64,000 bases of DNA from positions 372,001-436,000 of the forward strand of contig NZ_BMQF01000001.1 in assembly GCF_014647975.1 (NCBI RefSeq). The letters run 5' to 3'. The notes under the pieces were generated by a model. That model did no database searches, was not told the origin of the DNA, and worked only from the letters and a program-made list of their open reading frames with translations. The stretch comes from Streptomyces fumigatiscleroticus. Lineage in GTDB: Bacteria > Actinomycetota > Actinomycetes > Streptomycetales > Streptomycetaceae. This document shows, one piece after another, positions 43,868 through 53,164 of this stretch. The translations under genes and the position numbers were made by a program. The first letter of the stretch is position 1; every line of letters starts with the position of its first letter.

Positions 43868-44013
43868 GCTGTGAAGCATACGGTGCCGGAGGTGAAGGCG
43901 ATGTGAGTAATCGCGATTCAAACGGACATACCGGACCGTGTTACTGATCACGTCCCATCTGTCCGTCTCCACCGGCGAGTTCACCGGCACCGCCTGTGTG
44001 TTCCCGTCGCGTT

Positions 44014-44760
44014 CACGTCTGTGCCGAACCCAGCACCAGGACCTGGATGGCCAGGACGGCGGCGCCGCGCGATCAGTCGTGGAAGTCGGAGACCCTCCAG
44101 GTCGACCGGCGCGGCCGGCGGATGCCGGTGGGCGCGGACCGTCTCCTCCACCGTCCCCCCGGCCACGTCCATCAGGCCGACACCCTCCCCGGCGAGCAGG
44201 ACCTTCTGCGGCAGCACGAAGCTGGCGATCTGCGCCACGCGGATGCCCAGGGCCCGTGCGGCCTCGTCGACGACCCGCGAGGGCAGGGGCTCACCGGCAG
44301 CGGCGAGCGCCAGGATCTCCTCGTAGCCCAGGTCCCGGCCGGTGGCGGCCCGGACCTGGTGGCGGATGCTGGAGATGGTCAGCAGCGAGACGGCGCCGCC
44401 GCGCCACCCGTCGAGGGTCCGCTCCGCCACGAGCCCGGCCAGCGGCACGTCCCGCCACCGCAGGAAGGGCGACTCCCCGACCACGGCACGGTCCTGGACG
44501 AGGCCGCCGACGCCGATGCCCACCCCCGCGGTACCGGGGTGCGCGCGGGGCAGCTCCGCGGTCATCGCGGCCAGCAGGTCGGCGACCCGGCCGGGCTCAT
44601 GGGTGGTCAGGGGGCGGTCGTGGCGGGCGACGGTCTCGCTCCTGAGGGTGGTGACCACGCCGTGGACCATGTCCTCGGTGATCTTGCAGCCGACGAAGGA
44701 GCGGGAGCCGGCGACGACGTCCAGCGGTCGGGAGGGACGTCCCTGCCGCGTCCCGGCCGG
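44014..44760 (-). pseudogene. decayed ROK-family regulator/kinase
   Basis: Remnant of a ROK regulator. Readable parts are VGCKITEDMVHGVVTTLRSETVARHD, GVGIGVGGLVQDRAVVGESPFLRWRDVPLAGLVAERTL and, directly fused, LTISSIRHQVRAATGRDLGYEEILALAAAGEPLPSRVVDEAARALGIRVAQIASFVLPQKVLLAGEGVGLMDVAG. The N-terminal helix-turn-helix is gone. The central part (GGENDVNA-type and CGCGxxGC zinc motif region) is deleted. Near 44086-44105 the frame shifts, after which VSDFHD-stop-SRGAAVLAIQVLVLGSA continues in the new frame, with TGA at 44073-44075 where Trp is expected. It is non-functional by several independent lesions. Confidence 0.85.
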
Positions 44761-44791
44761 CGCGCCCGCCTCGGGGACCTCGACGAGCGGA

Positions 44792-45103
44792 TTCGAGAAG
44801 CGGAACCCCGGACTGCATGGGGAGATCACGCAGCTGGGCTGGAACGACTACTGGACCAAGCTCACCGCCGGCTTCATCGCCGGCACCCAGCCCGACGTGT
44901 TCACCGACCACATCCAGAAGTTCGGCCGGTACGCCGGCCTGGAGGTGCTCCAGCCGCTGGACGGCCTGGGCATCGAGGAGTCCGACCACCAGCCGGGCCT
45001 GGCCGCCGCCTGGACCGGCCAGGACGGCCACCGCTACGGCGCCCCCAAGGACTGGGACAGCGTCGCCCTCTTCCACAACCGGACGATGGCGAAGGACGCC
45101 GGG
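44792..45103 (+). pseudogene. fragment of a sugar ABC transporter substrate-binding protein
   Basis: About 104 codons read FEKRNPGLHGEITQLGWNDYWTKLTAGFIAGTQPDVFTDHIQKFGRYAGLEVLQPLDGLGIEESDHQPGLAAAWTGQDGHRYGAPKDWDSVALFHNRTMAKDAG, an internal piece of a family 1 extracellular carbohydrate-binding protein. The signal peptide, N-terminal strand and the whole C-terminal lobe are missing. No start codon serves the frame. It ends where another gene remnant begins in a different frame. Confidence 0.87.
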
Positions 45104-45108
45104 CGCCC

Positions 45109-45429
45109 AGGCCCATCCTCTTCCCGGACGACCCGTCGCTGGAGCACGTCGCGCCGGAGCTGCGGGCCGCCTTCACCTCCGGTTCCGCCCCGGTGCACGA
45201 CCGGACGCGGCTGCCACGGGAGTCCGACCGTCCGCACAACGGCCACGAGGGCAGCCACCACTTCCTGGTCGACGACTTCGTGACCGCGGTCACCACCCGC
45301 ACCCTGCCGTCCGTCAACGCCTGGGTCGCCGCCCGCTGCACCCTGCCCGGCATCATCGCGCACGACTCCGCGCGGCAGGGCGGCGTCCGGCTGGAGACCC
45401 CGGACTTCGGGGACGCGCCGGAGCTCTGA
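45109..45429 (+). pseudogene. C-terminal fragment of a Gfo/Idh/MocA-type oxidoreductase
   Basis: About 106 codons read RPILFPDDPSLEHVAPELRAAFTSG...GHEGSHHFLVDDFVTAVTTRTLPSVNAWVAARCTLPGIIAHDSARQGGVRLETPDFGDAPEL, the C-terminal end of a sugar-related oxidoreductase. The Rossmann domain is missing. The frame differs from the preceding binding-protein fragment, so the two were joined by a deletion at about 45104-45108. Confidence 0.8.
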
Positions 45430-45453
45430 CGGGCGGCGCGGCCGGGGACGCCC

Positions 45454-46254
45454 TCAGGCCTCGTCCCCGGCCCGCCGCACCGCCTGCCGGAAACCGGTGT
45501 TCACCGCGGTCAGGCCGCCGTCGACGACCAGGGTCGTGCCGGTGATCCAGGCCGCGTCGCGCGAGGCGAGGAAGGCGACGGCCGCCGCGATGTCCTCCGG
45601 TTCACCGACCCGGCCCAGCGGATACAGCTCCCGGGCCGCCGCCAGCTCCTCGTCCCGGCCCTCCCAGGCCGTCGTCCGCACCGTGCCCGGCGCCACGAGG
45701 TTGACCCGCACGCCCCGGGCCGCGGCGTGCCCGGCGAGCGTACGGGTCAGGGAGGCCAGGCCCGCCTTGGCGGCGCTGTAGGCGTGGTTGCCGAAGTCCT
45801 GGAGGCCGTTGACGGAGCCGACGGAGACGACGGCCCCGCGGCCGCCGGCCGCCAGATGCGGCAGCGCCGCCCGGCAGCAGCGGTAGGCGCCGGTCAGCGT
45901 GACGTCCAGATCGCGCGCCCACACGTCGTCCGGCTCGTCCTCGAAGAGCGGGGCGTCGGGGGCGCAGGCGTAGGCGTTGTTGACCAGCACGTCCAGGGCA
46001 CCGAAGGCGTCGACGGCGTACGCCACGGCCGCCTCCACCGAATCCCGGTCCGACACGTCACCGGCGTACGCCTCGGCGGCGAGCCCCCGCTCGCGCAGCG
46101 CGGCCGCGGTCTTCTCCGCCGCGGGCGGACCCACGTCGGTCACCAGGACCCGCGCACCCTCGGTCGCCAGCCGGCGGGCGGTGGCCGCGCCGATGCCGCG
46201 GGCCGCGCCCGTGACGAGAACTCCGTACCCCTCGAAACGCCTCATGCCGGTCAT
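45454..46254 (-). CDS. short-chain dehydrogenase/reductase
   Basis: A 266-residue classical SDR. NAD(P) motif TGAARGIGAATARRLA, DVSDRDSV, NNAYA in place of NNAG, catalytic Ser in SVGSVNG, and YSAAKAG with Tyr/Lys, then PGTVRTTAWEG. The C-terminal ITGTTLVVDGG is intact. An ATG at 46245 is an alternative start. Substrate unknown. Co-directional with the next SDR. Confidence 0.88.
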   Translation of the reverse strand: MTGMRRFEGYGVLVTGAARGIGAATARRLATEGARVLVTDVGPPAAEKTAAALRERGLAAEAYAGDVSDRDSVEAAVAYAVDAFGALDVLVNNAYACAPDAPLFEDEPDDVWARDLDVTLTGAYRCCRAALPHLAAGGRGAVVSVGSVNGLQDFGNHAYSAAKAGLASLTRTLAGHAAARGVRVNLVAPGTVRTTAWEGRDEELAAARELYPLGRVGEPEDIAAAVAFLASRDAAWITGTTLVVDGGLTAVNTGFRQAVRRAGDEA

Positions 46255-46306
46255 GGGGCCGACCGTACCGTCCGGACGGCCGGCCGGGCGGATCCCGTAC
46301 GGCTCC

Positions 46307-47224
46307 TCACCGGTAGCCGGTGGTGTCCGCCGGCTTCCCCGCGTCCTGCACCTCGGCCAGATAGCGCCAGGCGTCCGGGCGGCTGCCGTCCAGGTCGGTG
46401 AAGCCGTAGACCCGCGCGAGGCCGCCGCTGGAGAGGGACCGGCCGTTGAAGCGAGCCACGTCGGGGTCGGCGGCGAGCGCGGCGACGGCCCGGCCCACGT
46501 AGCGGGGTGTCTCGGAGATGGCGAAATGGGGCACGCGGTCCAGGGCGTCGCGCCAGTTCTCCTCCCGGACGCCGAAGTGGTCGAGCATGATCTCCGAGCG
46601 CAGCCAGCCCGGGGTCAGCGCGACGGCGGTGGCGCCGCGCGGGCCCAGTTCGTGGCCGAGGGCGAAGGCCATCCGCAGGACGGACGCCTTGGCGAGGTCG
46701 TAGAAGAAGGAGACGCGGTAGTGGTCGCGGTTGTAGTCGGCGGTGCCGTCGGTGACCTCCACGACGACTCCGCCGGGGCGGCGCAGCAGCAGCGGCAGGG
46801 CGTGGTGGCTGGTGATCGCGTGGGTCTCGACGGCGAGCCGGAGCAGACGCAGGCCCTTGTCCAGATCGTGCTCCCAGACCGGGGTGTCCCACGCGAAGAG
46901 CGTCTCGCCGCCCCAGATGTCGTTGACGAGGACGTCGAGCCGGCCCTGCTCGGCGGCGATCCGGTCCACCAGGGCGCGCACCTGCGCCGGTCGCAGGTGG
47001 TCGACGGGTACGGCGATGCCGTGGCCGCCGGCCTCGGTGACCAGGTCGGCGGTGTCCTCGATGGTCTCGGGGCGGTCGTACTCCGAGCGCCGGGCGCGGG
47101 TGCTGCGCCCGGTGACGTAGACGGTGGCGCCGGCCGCCCCGAGTTCCACGGCGATGCCCCGTCCGGCTCCCCGGGTCGCCCCGGCGACCAGGGCGACCCT
47201 GCCCTGAAGCGGCCTTGCTGTCAT
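46307..47224 (-). CDS. SDR-family oxidoreductase (DHRS1-like)
   Basis: A 305-residue SDR of the longer type. It has GATRGAGRGIAVELGAAGATVYVTGRSTR, VPVDHLRPAQVRALVDRI, LVNDIWGGE, and the catalytic region DLAKASVLRMAFALGHELGPRGATAVALTPGWLRSEIML; the YxxxK motif is read as FFYDLAKAS. GGGAGGA precedes the ATG. Function likely reduction of a small carbonyl compound. Confidence 0.86.
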   Translation of the reverse strand: MTARPLQGRVALVAGATRGAGRGIAVELGAAGATVYVTGRSTRARRSEYDRPETIEDTADLVTEAGGHGIAVPVDHLRPAQVRALVDRIAAEQGRLDVLVNDIWGGETLFAWDTPVWEHDLDKGLRLLRLAVETHAITSHHALPLLLRRPGGVVVEVTDGTADYNRDHYRVSFFYDLAKASVLRMAFALGHELGPRGATAVALTPGWLRSEIMLDHFGVREENWRDALDRVPHFAISETPRYVGRAVAALAADPDVARFNGRSLSSGGLARVYGFTDLDGSRPDAWRYLAEVQDAGKPADTTGYR

Positions 47225-47329
47225 GTCCGGTCCTCCCGTGCCTCATGAGCTCTGACGCTCTCGAGGGTGCCGGGTGAACCGGACATCTTCTGTCGCCTTT
47301 CCGGCCCGGTTCCGGCGGGCGCGCGCCCG

Positions 47330-47962
47330 TCAGTGGCCGCGGGCGATCCACTCCTGGAGATGCGGGGCCTCGGCGCCGATCGTGGTTCCGTCGCCGTGCC
47401 CGGTGAGGACCCTGGTCTTTGGCGGCAGCGTGAGCAGCCGGTCGCGGATGGAGTCGATGATGGTCGGGAAGTGGGAGAAGGAGCGGCCGGTGGCGCCGGG
47501 GCCGCCCTGGAACAGCGTGTCGCCGGTGAAGACGGCGCCCAGTTGCGGGTCGTACAGGCAGACGGCGCCGGGCGCGTGCCCCGGGGTGTGCAGGACCGTC
47601 AGATCGGCGCCGGCGGCCTCGATGACCTGCCCGTCGGCCAGCCAGGCGTCGGGGTCGCGGTCCGGGTGGGTCTGCTGCCACAGCGGCAGGTCGTCGCGGT
47701 GCAGCCAGATGGTGGCGCCGGTGCGCTCGGCCAGTTCGGGCGCGGCGCCGATGTGGTCGTTGTGGGCGTGGGTGCACACGATGGCGGTCAGCCGGCGGTC
47801 CCCGACGGCCGCGGCGATGGCGTCGGCGTCGTGGGCGGCGTCGATGACGATCACTTCGTGGTCGTCGCCGACCAGCCACACGTTGTTGTCGACGTCCCAG
47901 GTGCCCCCGTCGAGGCTGAACTGCCCGGAGGTGACGAGGCGTTCGATGCGGGCGGTCATCAC
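47330..47962 (-). CDS. MBL-fold hydrolase paired with mycothiol-dependent formaldehyde dehydrogenase
   Basis: A 210-residue metallo-beta-lactamase-fold protein. Metal motif [15 protein letters not shown] (HxHxDH), [25 protein letters not shown] and the C-terminal [11 protein letters not shown] are all present. Its GTG start overlaps the dehydrogenase stop, and the same pair is adjacent in mycobacteria (mscR and its neighbour). It probably hydrolyses a mycothiol thioester such as S-formylmycothiol; that step is inference. Confidence 0.9.
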   Translation of the reverse strand: MMTARIERLVTSGQFSLDGGTWDVDNNVWLVGDDHEVIVIDAAHDADAIAAAVGDRRLTAIVCTHAHNDHIGAAPELAERTGATIWLHRDDLPLWQQTHPDRDPDAWLADGQVIEAAGADLTVLHTPGHAPGAVCLYDPQLGAVFTGDTLFQGGPGATGRSFSHFPTIIDSIRDRLLTLPPKTRVLTGHGDGTTIGAEAPHLQEWIARGH

Positions 47963-49047
47963 AGCACCACCACCGAGCGCAGCACGTCGCCGTGGTGCAT
48001 CCGCTCGAAGGCCTGCTCCACCTGGTCCAGGGCGATGGTCTCCGTCACGAACTTCTCCAGCGGCAGCCGCCCCTGGAGGTGCAGGTCGATGAGCATCGGG
48101 AAGTCGCGGGAGGGCAGGCAGTCGCCGTACCAGGAGGACTTCAGGGCGCCACCGCGGCCGAAGACGTCCAGCAGCGGCAGCTCGATCCTCATCTCCGGGG
48201 TGGGCACGCCGACCAGGACGACGGTGCCGGCCAGGTCGCGGGCGTAGAAGGCCTGCCGGTAGGTCTCCGGGCGGCCGACCGCCTCGATCACGACGTCGGC
48301 GCCGAAGCCGCCGGTCAGCTCGCGGATCGCCTCGACGGGGTCGGTCTCGCGGGAGTTGACGGTGTGGGTGGCGCCGAAGGTCCGGGCCGTCTGGAGCTTG
48401 CGGTCGTCGATGTCCACGGCGATGATCTTCGCCGCGCCGGCCAGATACGACCCCGCGACCGCCGCGTCGCCGACGCCGCCGCAGCCGATGACGGCGACGG
48501 AGTCACCGCGTCCGACGTTGCCCGTGTTGATCGCCGCGCCGATGCCGGCCATCACGCCGCAGCCCAGCAACCCGGCGACCTGCGGGGAGACGGCCGGGTC
48601 GACCTTGGTGCACTGGCCGGCCGCGACCAGCGTCTTCTCGGCGAAGGCGCCGATGCCCAGGGCCGGGGAGAGCTCCTGACCGGTGGCGGCGAGGGTCATC
48701 TTCCGCGCGGCGTTGTGGGTGTCGAAGCAGTACCAGGGCCGTCCGCGCAGACAGGCGCGGCACTGGCCGCACACCGCCCGCCAGTTGAGGATCACGAAGT
48801 CGCCGGGCGCCACGTCGGTGACGCCCTCGCCCACCGACTCCACCACGCCCGCGGCCTCGTGGCCGAGCAGGAAGGGGTAGTCGTCGCTGATGCCGCCCTG
48901 CTTGTAGTGCAGGTCGGTGTGGCACACGCCGCAGGCCTGGACGCGTACGACGGCCTCGCCGGGCCCCGGATCGGGTACGACGATCGTCTCGACGCGCACC
49001 GGCTCGTCCTTGCCCGGTGCGATCACGCCGCGTACTTCCTGCGCCAT
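47959..49047 (-). CDS. mscR: S-(hydroxymethyl)mycothiol dehydrogenase (MscR/AdhE2)
   Basis: A 362-residue zinc medium-chain alcohol dehydrogenase that oxidises the formaldehyde-mycothiol adduct with NAD+. The catalytic zinc ligands lie in [14 protein letters not shown] and GHEAAGVVE. The structural zinc Cys cluster is [15 protein letters not shown], and the NAD motif is [30 protein letters not shown]. The N-terminus [17 protein letters not shown] matches the family; AAAGGGA precedes this ATG. Coupled to the MBL hydrolase. Role: formaldehyde and nitrosothiol detoxification. Confidence 0.93.
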   Translation of the reverse strand: MAQEVRGVIAPGKDEPVRVETIVVPDPGPGEAVVRVQACGVCHTDLHYKQGGISDDYPFLLGHEAAGVVESVGEGVTDVAPGDFVILNWRAVCGQCRACLRGRPWYCFDTHNAARKMTLAATGQELSPALGIGAFAEKTLVAAGQCTKVDPAVSPQVAGLLGCGVMAGIGAAINTGNVGRGDSVAVIGCGGVGDAAVAGSYLAGAAKIIAVDIDDRKLQTARTFGATHTVNSRETDPVEAIRELTGGFGADVVIEAVGRPETYRQAFYARDLAGTVVLVGVPTPEMRIELPLLDVFGRGGALKSSWYGDCLPSRDFPMLIDLHLQGRLPLEKFVTETIALDQVEQAFERMHHGDVLRSVVVL

Positions 49048-49184
49048 GGGTGCGGTCCCTTTCATCGGCCGGTTTCCGTTGCCCCGACCCTACGCGCAAC
49101 CGACCGGTGAGGGCACGATCGGCGCCGTCCGTCACCGTAGCCTGATGCTCCGTCCGCACCGGCCCAAAAGAACGAGGGAGCACT

Positions 49185-50942
49185 GTGAGCACCATGGAGA
49201 CGCCGACCGGCCCGCCGCCCGCCCGGCGCCTGCTCCTCGGCTATGTCCGGCCGCACCGGTGGGCCCTGGCGGCGGGCGCCGTGCTGTCGCTGCTCACCGG
49301 CGTCACCGGGCTGCTGCTGCCGCTGGTGGCGCGGAGGCTGATCGACGACCTGGGGCACGACCGGTCCATATCCGGTGCGCTGCTGGCGATGTCGGGCCTG
49401 GTGGTGGCCAACGCGGCGGTGGGCGCGCTGGGTTCGTACGTGCTGCGGCGCACCGCGGAGTCGGTGGTGCTCGGCGCGCGGCGCGCCCTGACGTCGTATC
49501 TGCTGCGGCTGCGGGTGACGGCCGTGGACCGCAGCGAGCCGGGCGATCTGATGGCCCGGGTCACCTCCGACACCACCCTGCTGCGCGAGGTCACCACCGA
49601 CTCGCTGGTCGGCCTCGGCACCGGCGGGCTCACGCTGGTCGCGACGGTGGTGATGATGGGCCTGGTGGACCCGGTGCTGCTGGGTGTCACGCTGGCGGTC
49701 ATCCTGGCCGCGGGGTCCGTCCTCGGCGTGATCGTGCCGCGGATCAACCGGGCGAGCCGGCAGGCGCAGGACGCGGTCGGGGTGATGGGCGCGGCGCTGG
49801 AGCGGACGCTGGGCGCGCTGCGCACCGTGAAGGCCTCCGGCGCCGAGCACCGGGAGGAGCGGGCGCTGCACGAGGCCGCCGAGGAGTCGTGGCGCCAGAG
49901 CGTGCGCGCCGCCCGGTGGTCGGCCGCGGCGGGGAACACGGCCGGTCTGGCGATGCAGATCGCCTTCATCACGGTGCTCGCGGTGGGCGGGGCGCGGGTG
50001 GCGACCGGCGCCGCCGACATCGGCACGCTGGTCGCGTTCCTGCTGTACGTCTTCTATCTGATGTCGCCGATACAGCAGGTCGTCGGGGCGGTCACCCAGT
50101 ACCAGACGGGTTCGGCGGCGCTCGCCCGGATCCAGGACGCGCTGCGCCTGCCCGCCGAGCCGCCGGCCCGGCCCGCCCCGCTCCCCTCCCCCGGCGACGG
50201 GCCCGCCGCCGTCGCCTTCCACGACGTCCGCTTCCGCTACGCCGACGACCTGCCCTACGTCCACCACGGGGTGTCGTTCGCCGTGCCCGCGCGGGGCATG
50301 ACGGCGTTCGTCGGCCCGTCCGGCGCGGGCAAGACCACCGTGTTCTCGCTGATCGAGCGGTTCTACGACCCGGACGCGGGCCGGATCACGCTGGACGGCC
50401 GGGACCTCGCCGAGTGGGAGCTGCCCCGGCTGCGGGCCGCGATCGGCTATGTCGAGCAGGACGCGCCGGTGCTGTCGGGCTCGCTGCGGGACAATCTGCT
50501 GCTGGGCCATCCGGAGGCGGACGAGGAGGCGGTCGCCCGGGTGCTGAGGACGGCCCGTCTGGATGAGCTGGTCGCCCGTCTCCCCGACGGCCTCGACACG
50601 CTCGTCGGCCATCGCGGCACCAAGCTGTCCGGCGGTGAGCGGCAGCGCGTCGCCATCGCCCGCGCCCTGCTGCGACGCCCGCGGCTGCTGCTGCTCGACG
50701 AGGCCACCTCGCAGCTGGACGCGGTGAACGAGGCGGCGCTGCGCGACACCGTGGCCGAGGTGGCCCGGACGACGACGGTGCTGGTCGTGGCCCACCGGCT
50801 GTCCACGGTGACGGCGGCCGACCGGATCGTGGTGATGGAGGCGGGCCGGGTCCGCGCGGTCGGCACCCACCGTGAGCTGGTGGCCGCCGATCCGCTGTAC
50901 GCGGAACTGGCGGCCACCCAGTTCCTGGCGGCGGCCGGCTGA
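49185..50942 (+). CDS. ABC exporter, fused permease and ATPase
   Basis: A 585-residue type I half-exporter. The N-terminal six-span domain contains the [20 protein letters not shown] coupling helix. The ATPase has Walker [11 protein letters not shown]-loop [18 protein letters not shown], signature [16 protein letters not shown], Walker [13 protein letters not shown] and [13 protein letters not shown] start follows GAGGGAG; an ATG three codons on is too distant. It likely forms a homodimer. It is distinct from the exporter at 1848-3617. Substrate unknown. Confidence 0.92.
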   Translation: MSTMETPTGPPPARRLLLGYVRPHRWALAAGAVLSLLTGVTGLLLPLVARRLIDDLGHDRSISGALLAMSGLVVANAAVGALGSYVLRRTAESVVLGARRALTSYLLRLRVTAVDRSEPGDLMARVTSDTTLLREVTTDSLVGLGTGGLTLVATVVMMGLVDPVLLGVTLAVILAAGSVLGVIVPRINRASRQAQDAVGVMGAALERTLGALRTVKASGAEHREERALHEAAEESWRQSVRAARWSAAAGNTAGLAMQIAFITVLAVGGARVATGAADIGTLVAFLLYVFYLMSPIQQVVGAVTQYQTGSAALARIQDALRLPAEPPARPAPLPSPGDGPAAVAFHDVRFRYADDLPYVHHGVSFAVPARGMTAFVGPSGAGKTTVFSLIERFYDPDAGRITLDGRDLAEWELPRLRAAIGYVEQDAPVLSGSLRDNLLLGHPEADEEAVARVLRTARLDELVARLPDGLDTLVGHRGTKLSGGERQRVAIARALLRRPRLLLLDEATSQLDAVNEAALRDTVAEVARTTTVLVVAHRLSTVTAADRIVVMEAGRVRAVGTHRELVAADPLYAELAATQFLAAAG

Positions 50943-50976
50943 GCGCCGGGTCCGGCCCGGGCGGTGCGGCGGCGGT

Positions 50977-51264
50977 TCAGACGGGGAGCAGTCCGAACGC
51001 CGGGGAGACCAGGCCGACGACCTGGTTCATCTGGTTGAGGTCGTTGAGCTTGTTGAGCTGGGTCAGCTGCGAGGAGGGGCGCAGGATCTCCTCCTTGTGC
51101 TCGGCGGGGATCTCGGTCGTGCTGAGCGAGTCCAGGGTGGCGGCCGGGTCGAGCGGGCCGCCCGGGAGGGCGGCGCCGGGGGCCGCTGCGGCCAGCGGCG
51201 CGGCGAGGACGGTGACTCCGGCGGCGAGACCGACGGCGGCGGCCATGCGTCGTGCTGAGATCAT
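50977..51264 (-). CDS. small secreted protein
   Basis: A 95-residue exported protein. The signal peptide MISARRMAAAVGLAAGVTVLAAPLAAAA ends near residue 28. The mature part PGAALPGGPLDPAATLDSLSTTEIPAEHKEEILRPSSQLTQLNKLNDLNQMNQVVGLVSPAFGLLPV has a short heptad-like LNKLNDLNQMNQV helix. Conserved small secreted proteins of this layout are common in streptomycetes and of unknown function. Divergent from folD. Confidence 0.78.
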   Translation of the reverse strand: MISARRMAAAVGLAAGVTVLAAPLAAAAPGAALPGGPLDPAATLDSLSTTEIPAEHKEEILRPSSQLTQLNKLNDLNQMNQVVGLVSPAFGLLPV

Positions 51265-51361
51265 GCCCTGGCCAACGCTGCCGGGCCGGTGCCGGACACG
51301 GGAGCGGCTCGGCCCTCACCCGTCGGGAGCAGCGCCCGGACGGCGCGTTAAGGTGGGGGCC

Positions 51362-51434
51362 GGGCCGTGACTGGCGCTGAGGTGGAGCACCACCGGGGAG
51401 CGGCCCCGCGGGAACCGATGCCGTGCGCCTGGGC
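51362..51434 (+). ncRNA. ZTP (pfl) riboswitch aptamer upstream of folD
   Basis: The sequence follows the pfl/ZTP consensus. P1 is GGGCCG (51362-51367) with CGGCCC (51401-51406). It contains the conserved GTGACTGGCG (51367-51376), P2 GGTGG/CCACC (51381-51385 with 51390-51394), the invariant CCGGGGAGCG, and the second domain ending CGCCTGGGC. The pseudoknot strands GGCG (51373-51376) and CGCC (51426-51429) are complementary. ZTP riboswitches sense the purine intermediate ZMP/ZTP that accumulates when 10-formyl-tetrahydrofolate is low, and folD is a classical target. Confidence 0.9.
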
Positions 51435-51457
51435 GAGAGCGACGACAAGCCCAGGAG
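51428..51457 (+). promoter_or_regulatory. Shine-Dalgarno-sequestering hairpin of the folD riboswitch
   Basis: CCTGGGC (51428-51434), the last aptamer strand, is complementary to GCCCAGG (51449-51455), which overlaps the folD Shine-Dalgarno AGGAG (51453-51457). The loop is 14 bases. Pairing with the ligand-bound pseudoknot and pairing with the Shine-Dalgarno exclude each other. Ligand binding should therefore switch translation on. Confidence 0.75.
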
Positions 51458-51465
51458 TGATGCAC

Positions 51466-52314
51466 ATGTCGCAGGCCCGGCTCATGGACGGCACCGCCCT
51501 CGCCCGCCGGATCGTGGAGCGGACCGCACAGCGCGCCGCCGCCCTCACCGAACGCACGGGCACCGCGCCCTGTCTGGCGACGGTGCTGGTCGGCGAGGAC
51601 CCCGCGTCCGTCACCTACGTCCGTATGAAGCGCAACCGCTGCCGTACGGCCGGCATCGCCTCCCGGCAGGTGGCGCTGCCCGCGGCCACCACCACCGAAG
51701 AGCTGGTCGGCACGCTCAGGTCCCTGTCCCAGGACCCGGCCGTGCACGGCATCCTGCTCCAGCACCCGATGGGCGGACACATCGACGAGCGCGCCGCGTT
51801 CGAGGCGATAGCGCCCGAGAAGGACGTCGACGGCGTCACCTTCGCCTCCTTCGCGACGATGAGCTTCGGTCTGCCGGGGTTCGTCTCCTGCACGCCCGGC
51901 GGCATCATGCGGCTGCTGGACGAGTACGGCGTCGACCCGGCCGGCCGGCGTGCCGTGGTGGTGGGGCGCAGCGCGATCCTCGGCAGACCGGCCGGGATGC
52001 TGCTGCTCGCCCGGGACGCGACGGTGACCTACTGCCACTCCCGCACCCGGGAGCTGTCCGCGGTGCTGCGGGAGGCCGACATCGTGGTGGCCGCGATCGG
52101 GCGGCCCCGGCTGATCCACGGGCGAGACCTCAAGCCGGGCGCCGTCGTGATCGACGCCGGGTACAACCCGGGCAACGTCGGGGATGTCGATTTCGACTCC
52201 GCCCTGGAGCGGGCCGGGCTGATCACTCCGGTGCCGGGCGGTGTCGGACCGATGACGATCGCCGTGCTGCTGGAGCAGACCGTCGACGCCGCCGCCCGGC
52301 AGCTGGGGGCGTGA
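51466..52314 (+). CDS. folD: bifunctional methylenetetrahydrofolate dehydrogenase/cyclohydrolase
   Basis: A 282-residue FolD. It interconverts 5,10-methylene- and 10-formyl-tetrahydrofolate using NADP+. The active-site strand SVTYVRMKRNRC carries Tyr and Lys55. PEKDVDG, VGRSAILGRPAGMLLLARDATVTYCHSRT (cofactor site) and PVPGGVGPMTIAVLLEQT are all present. The ATG at 51466 has AGGAG eight bases upstream. Expression is under the ZTP riboswitch. The SRTAG-like substitution GRSAILGRP and CRTAGI differ slightly from the usual housekeeping FolD, so this may be a riboswitch-controlled paralogue. It ends back to back with the TetR gene. Confidence 0.93.
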   Translation: MSQARLMDGTALARRIVERTAQRAAALTERTGTAPCLATVLVGEDPASVTYVRMKRNRCRTAGIASRQVALPAATTTEELVGTLRSLSQDPAVHGILLQHPMGGHIDERAAFEAIAPEKDVDGVTFASFATMSFGLPGFVSCTPGGIMRLLDEYGVDPAGRRAVVVGRSAILGRPAGMLLLARDATVTYCHSRTRELSAVLREADIVVAAIGRPRLIHGRDLKPGAVVIDAGYNPGNVGDVDFDSALERAGLITPVPGGVGPMTIAVLLEQTVDAAARQLGA

Positions 52315-52998
52315 TCAGCGCACGGAGAGCGGGTGCGGTGCTCCCGGCGGGGTCCAGCCCGGCGGGCGCAGGATGCCCAGGAGCTGCCGGACCAGTTCGT
52401 CGACGACCTCGTCCAGGGTCGCGTCGACCCATCCGGCGCTCCAGTCGTGCAGCAGTCCGTTGACGCTGCCGATGAACGCGGTCGCGGCGATGCGGTAGTC
52501 GCGCTGTGCGGCCTCGCCACGCTGGGCGGCCACCCGTGCCTCGGCGCAGATGCGGTCGACCCAGCGGGCTCGGCGGGCCAGCCGCTGCTCCTCCAGCCGC
52601 GGTCCGACGCCGATAATCTCGACGAAGGTGATCCGGATGCGGCGCGGGTCGGAGGTGACGCTGGCGGCGTAGGCGCGGAAGACGGCGGCCGCGCGTTCGG
52701 TGAGCGGCAGATGGCGGGTGCCGGCCGCGGCGGCGAGCACGGCCTCCTCGGCGCGGTCGTTGACCTGGAGGTGCAGCGCGGCCAGCACGTCCTCCAGGCC
52801 GTGGAACTCCTCGTAGAACTGGCGGGTGGACAGGCCGGCGGCCTCGCTCAGGGCCGCCACCGTCGTGGCCCGGTAGCCGGGTGCGTCCCCGAAGAGCTGG
52901 AGCCCGGCGGCGAGGAAGCGCCGGCGCCGCTCGGCCTGGCGTTCCGCCGCGGACCTGCCGCCGTACCGGCCGGTCGGTCCCCTGAGCCTGCCCGTCAC
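52315..52998 (-). CDS. TetR-family transcriptional regulator
   Basis: A 227-residue TetR protein. The HTH lies at residues about 22-75 (RRRRFLAAGLQLFGDAPGYRATTVAALSEAAGLSTRQFYEEFHGLEDVLAALHLQ). The ligand domain has RIRITFVEIIGVGPRLEEQRLARRARWVDRI, as in regulators of lipid or efflux genes. The GTG follows GGGAGGGG. Its stop abuts that of folD. Targets unknown. Confidence 0.88.
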   Translation of the reverse strand: MTGRLRGPTGRYGGRSAAERQAERRRRFLAAGLQLFGDAPGYRATTVAALSEAAGLSTRQFYEEFHGLEDVLAALHLQVNDRAEEAVLAAAAGTRHLPLTERAAAVFRAYAASVTSDPRRIRITFVEIIGVGPRLEEQRLARRARWVDRICAEARVAAQRGEAAQRDYRIAATAFIGSVNGLLHDWSAGWVDATLDEVVDELVRQLLGILRPPGWTPPGAPHPLSVR

Positions 52999-53164
52999 CC
53001 GGCCCCTCCCCTCGTGCGTGCCCGAGGGTCGATTGTGTCGTGCGCGTACGGCCGGGGAGAAGAGCGCCTTTCCTCACTTTTTCCGCGCCGGGGACGGCAG
53101 CAGGCGGACCGTGCCGCCGCCCTCGCGGGGAAGGCCGTGGCCGCGCAGCACGGCGGCTGCGGCC

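Noticed and set aside
43996..45429. Single 477-codon gene covering the decayed sugar locus
   Set aside because: Only the last 106 codons resemble a protein; the first part is antisense to the ROK remnant and the middle is out of frame with the binding-protein fragment.
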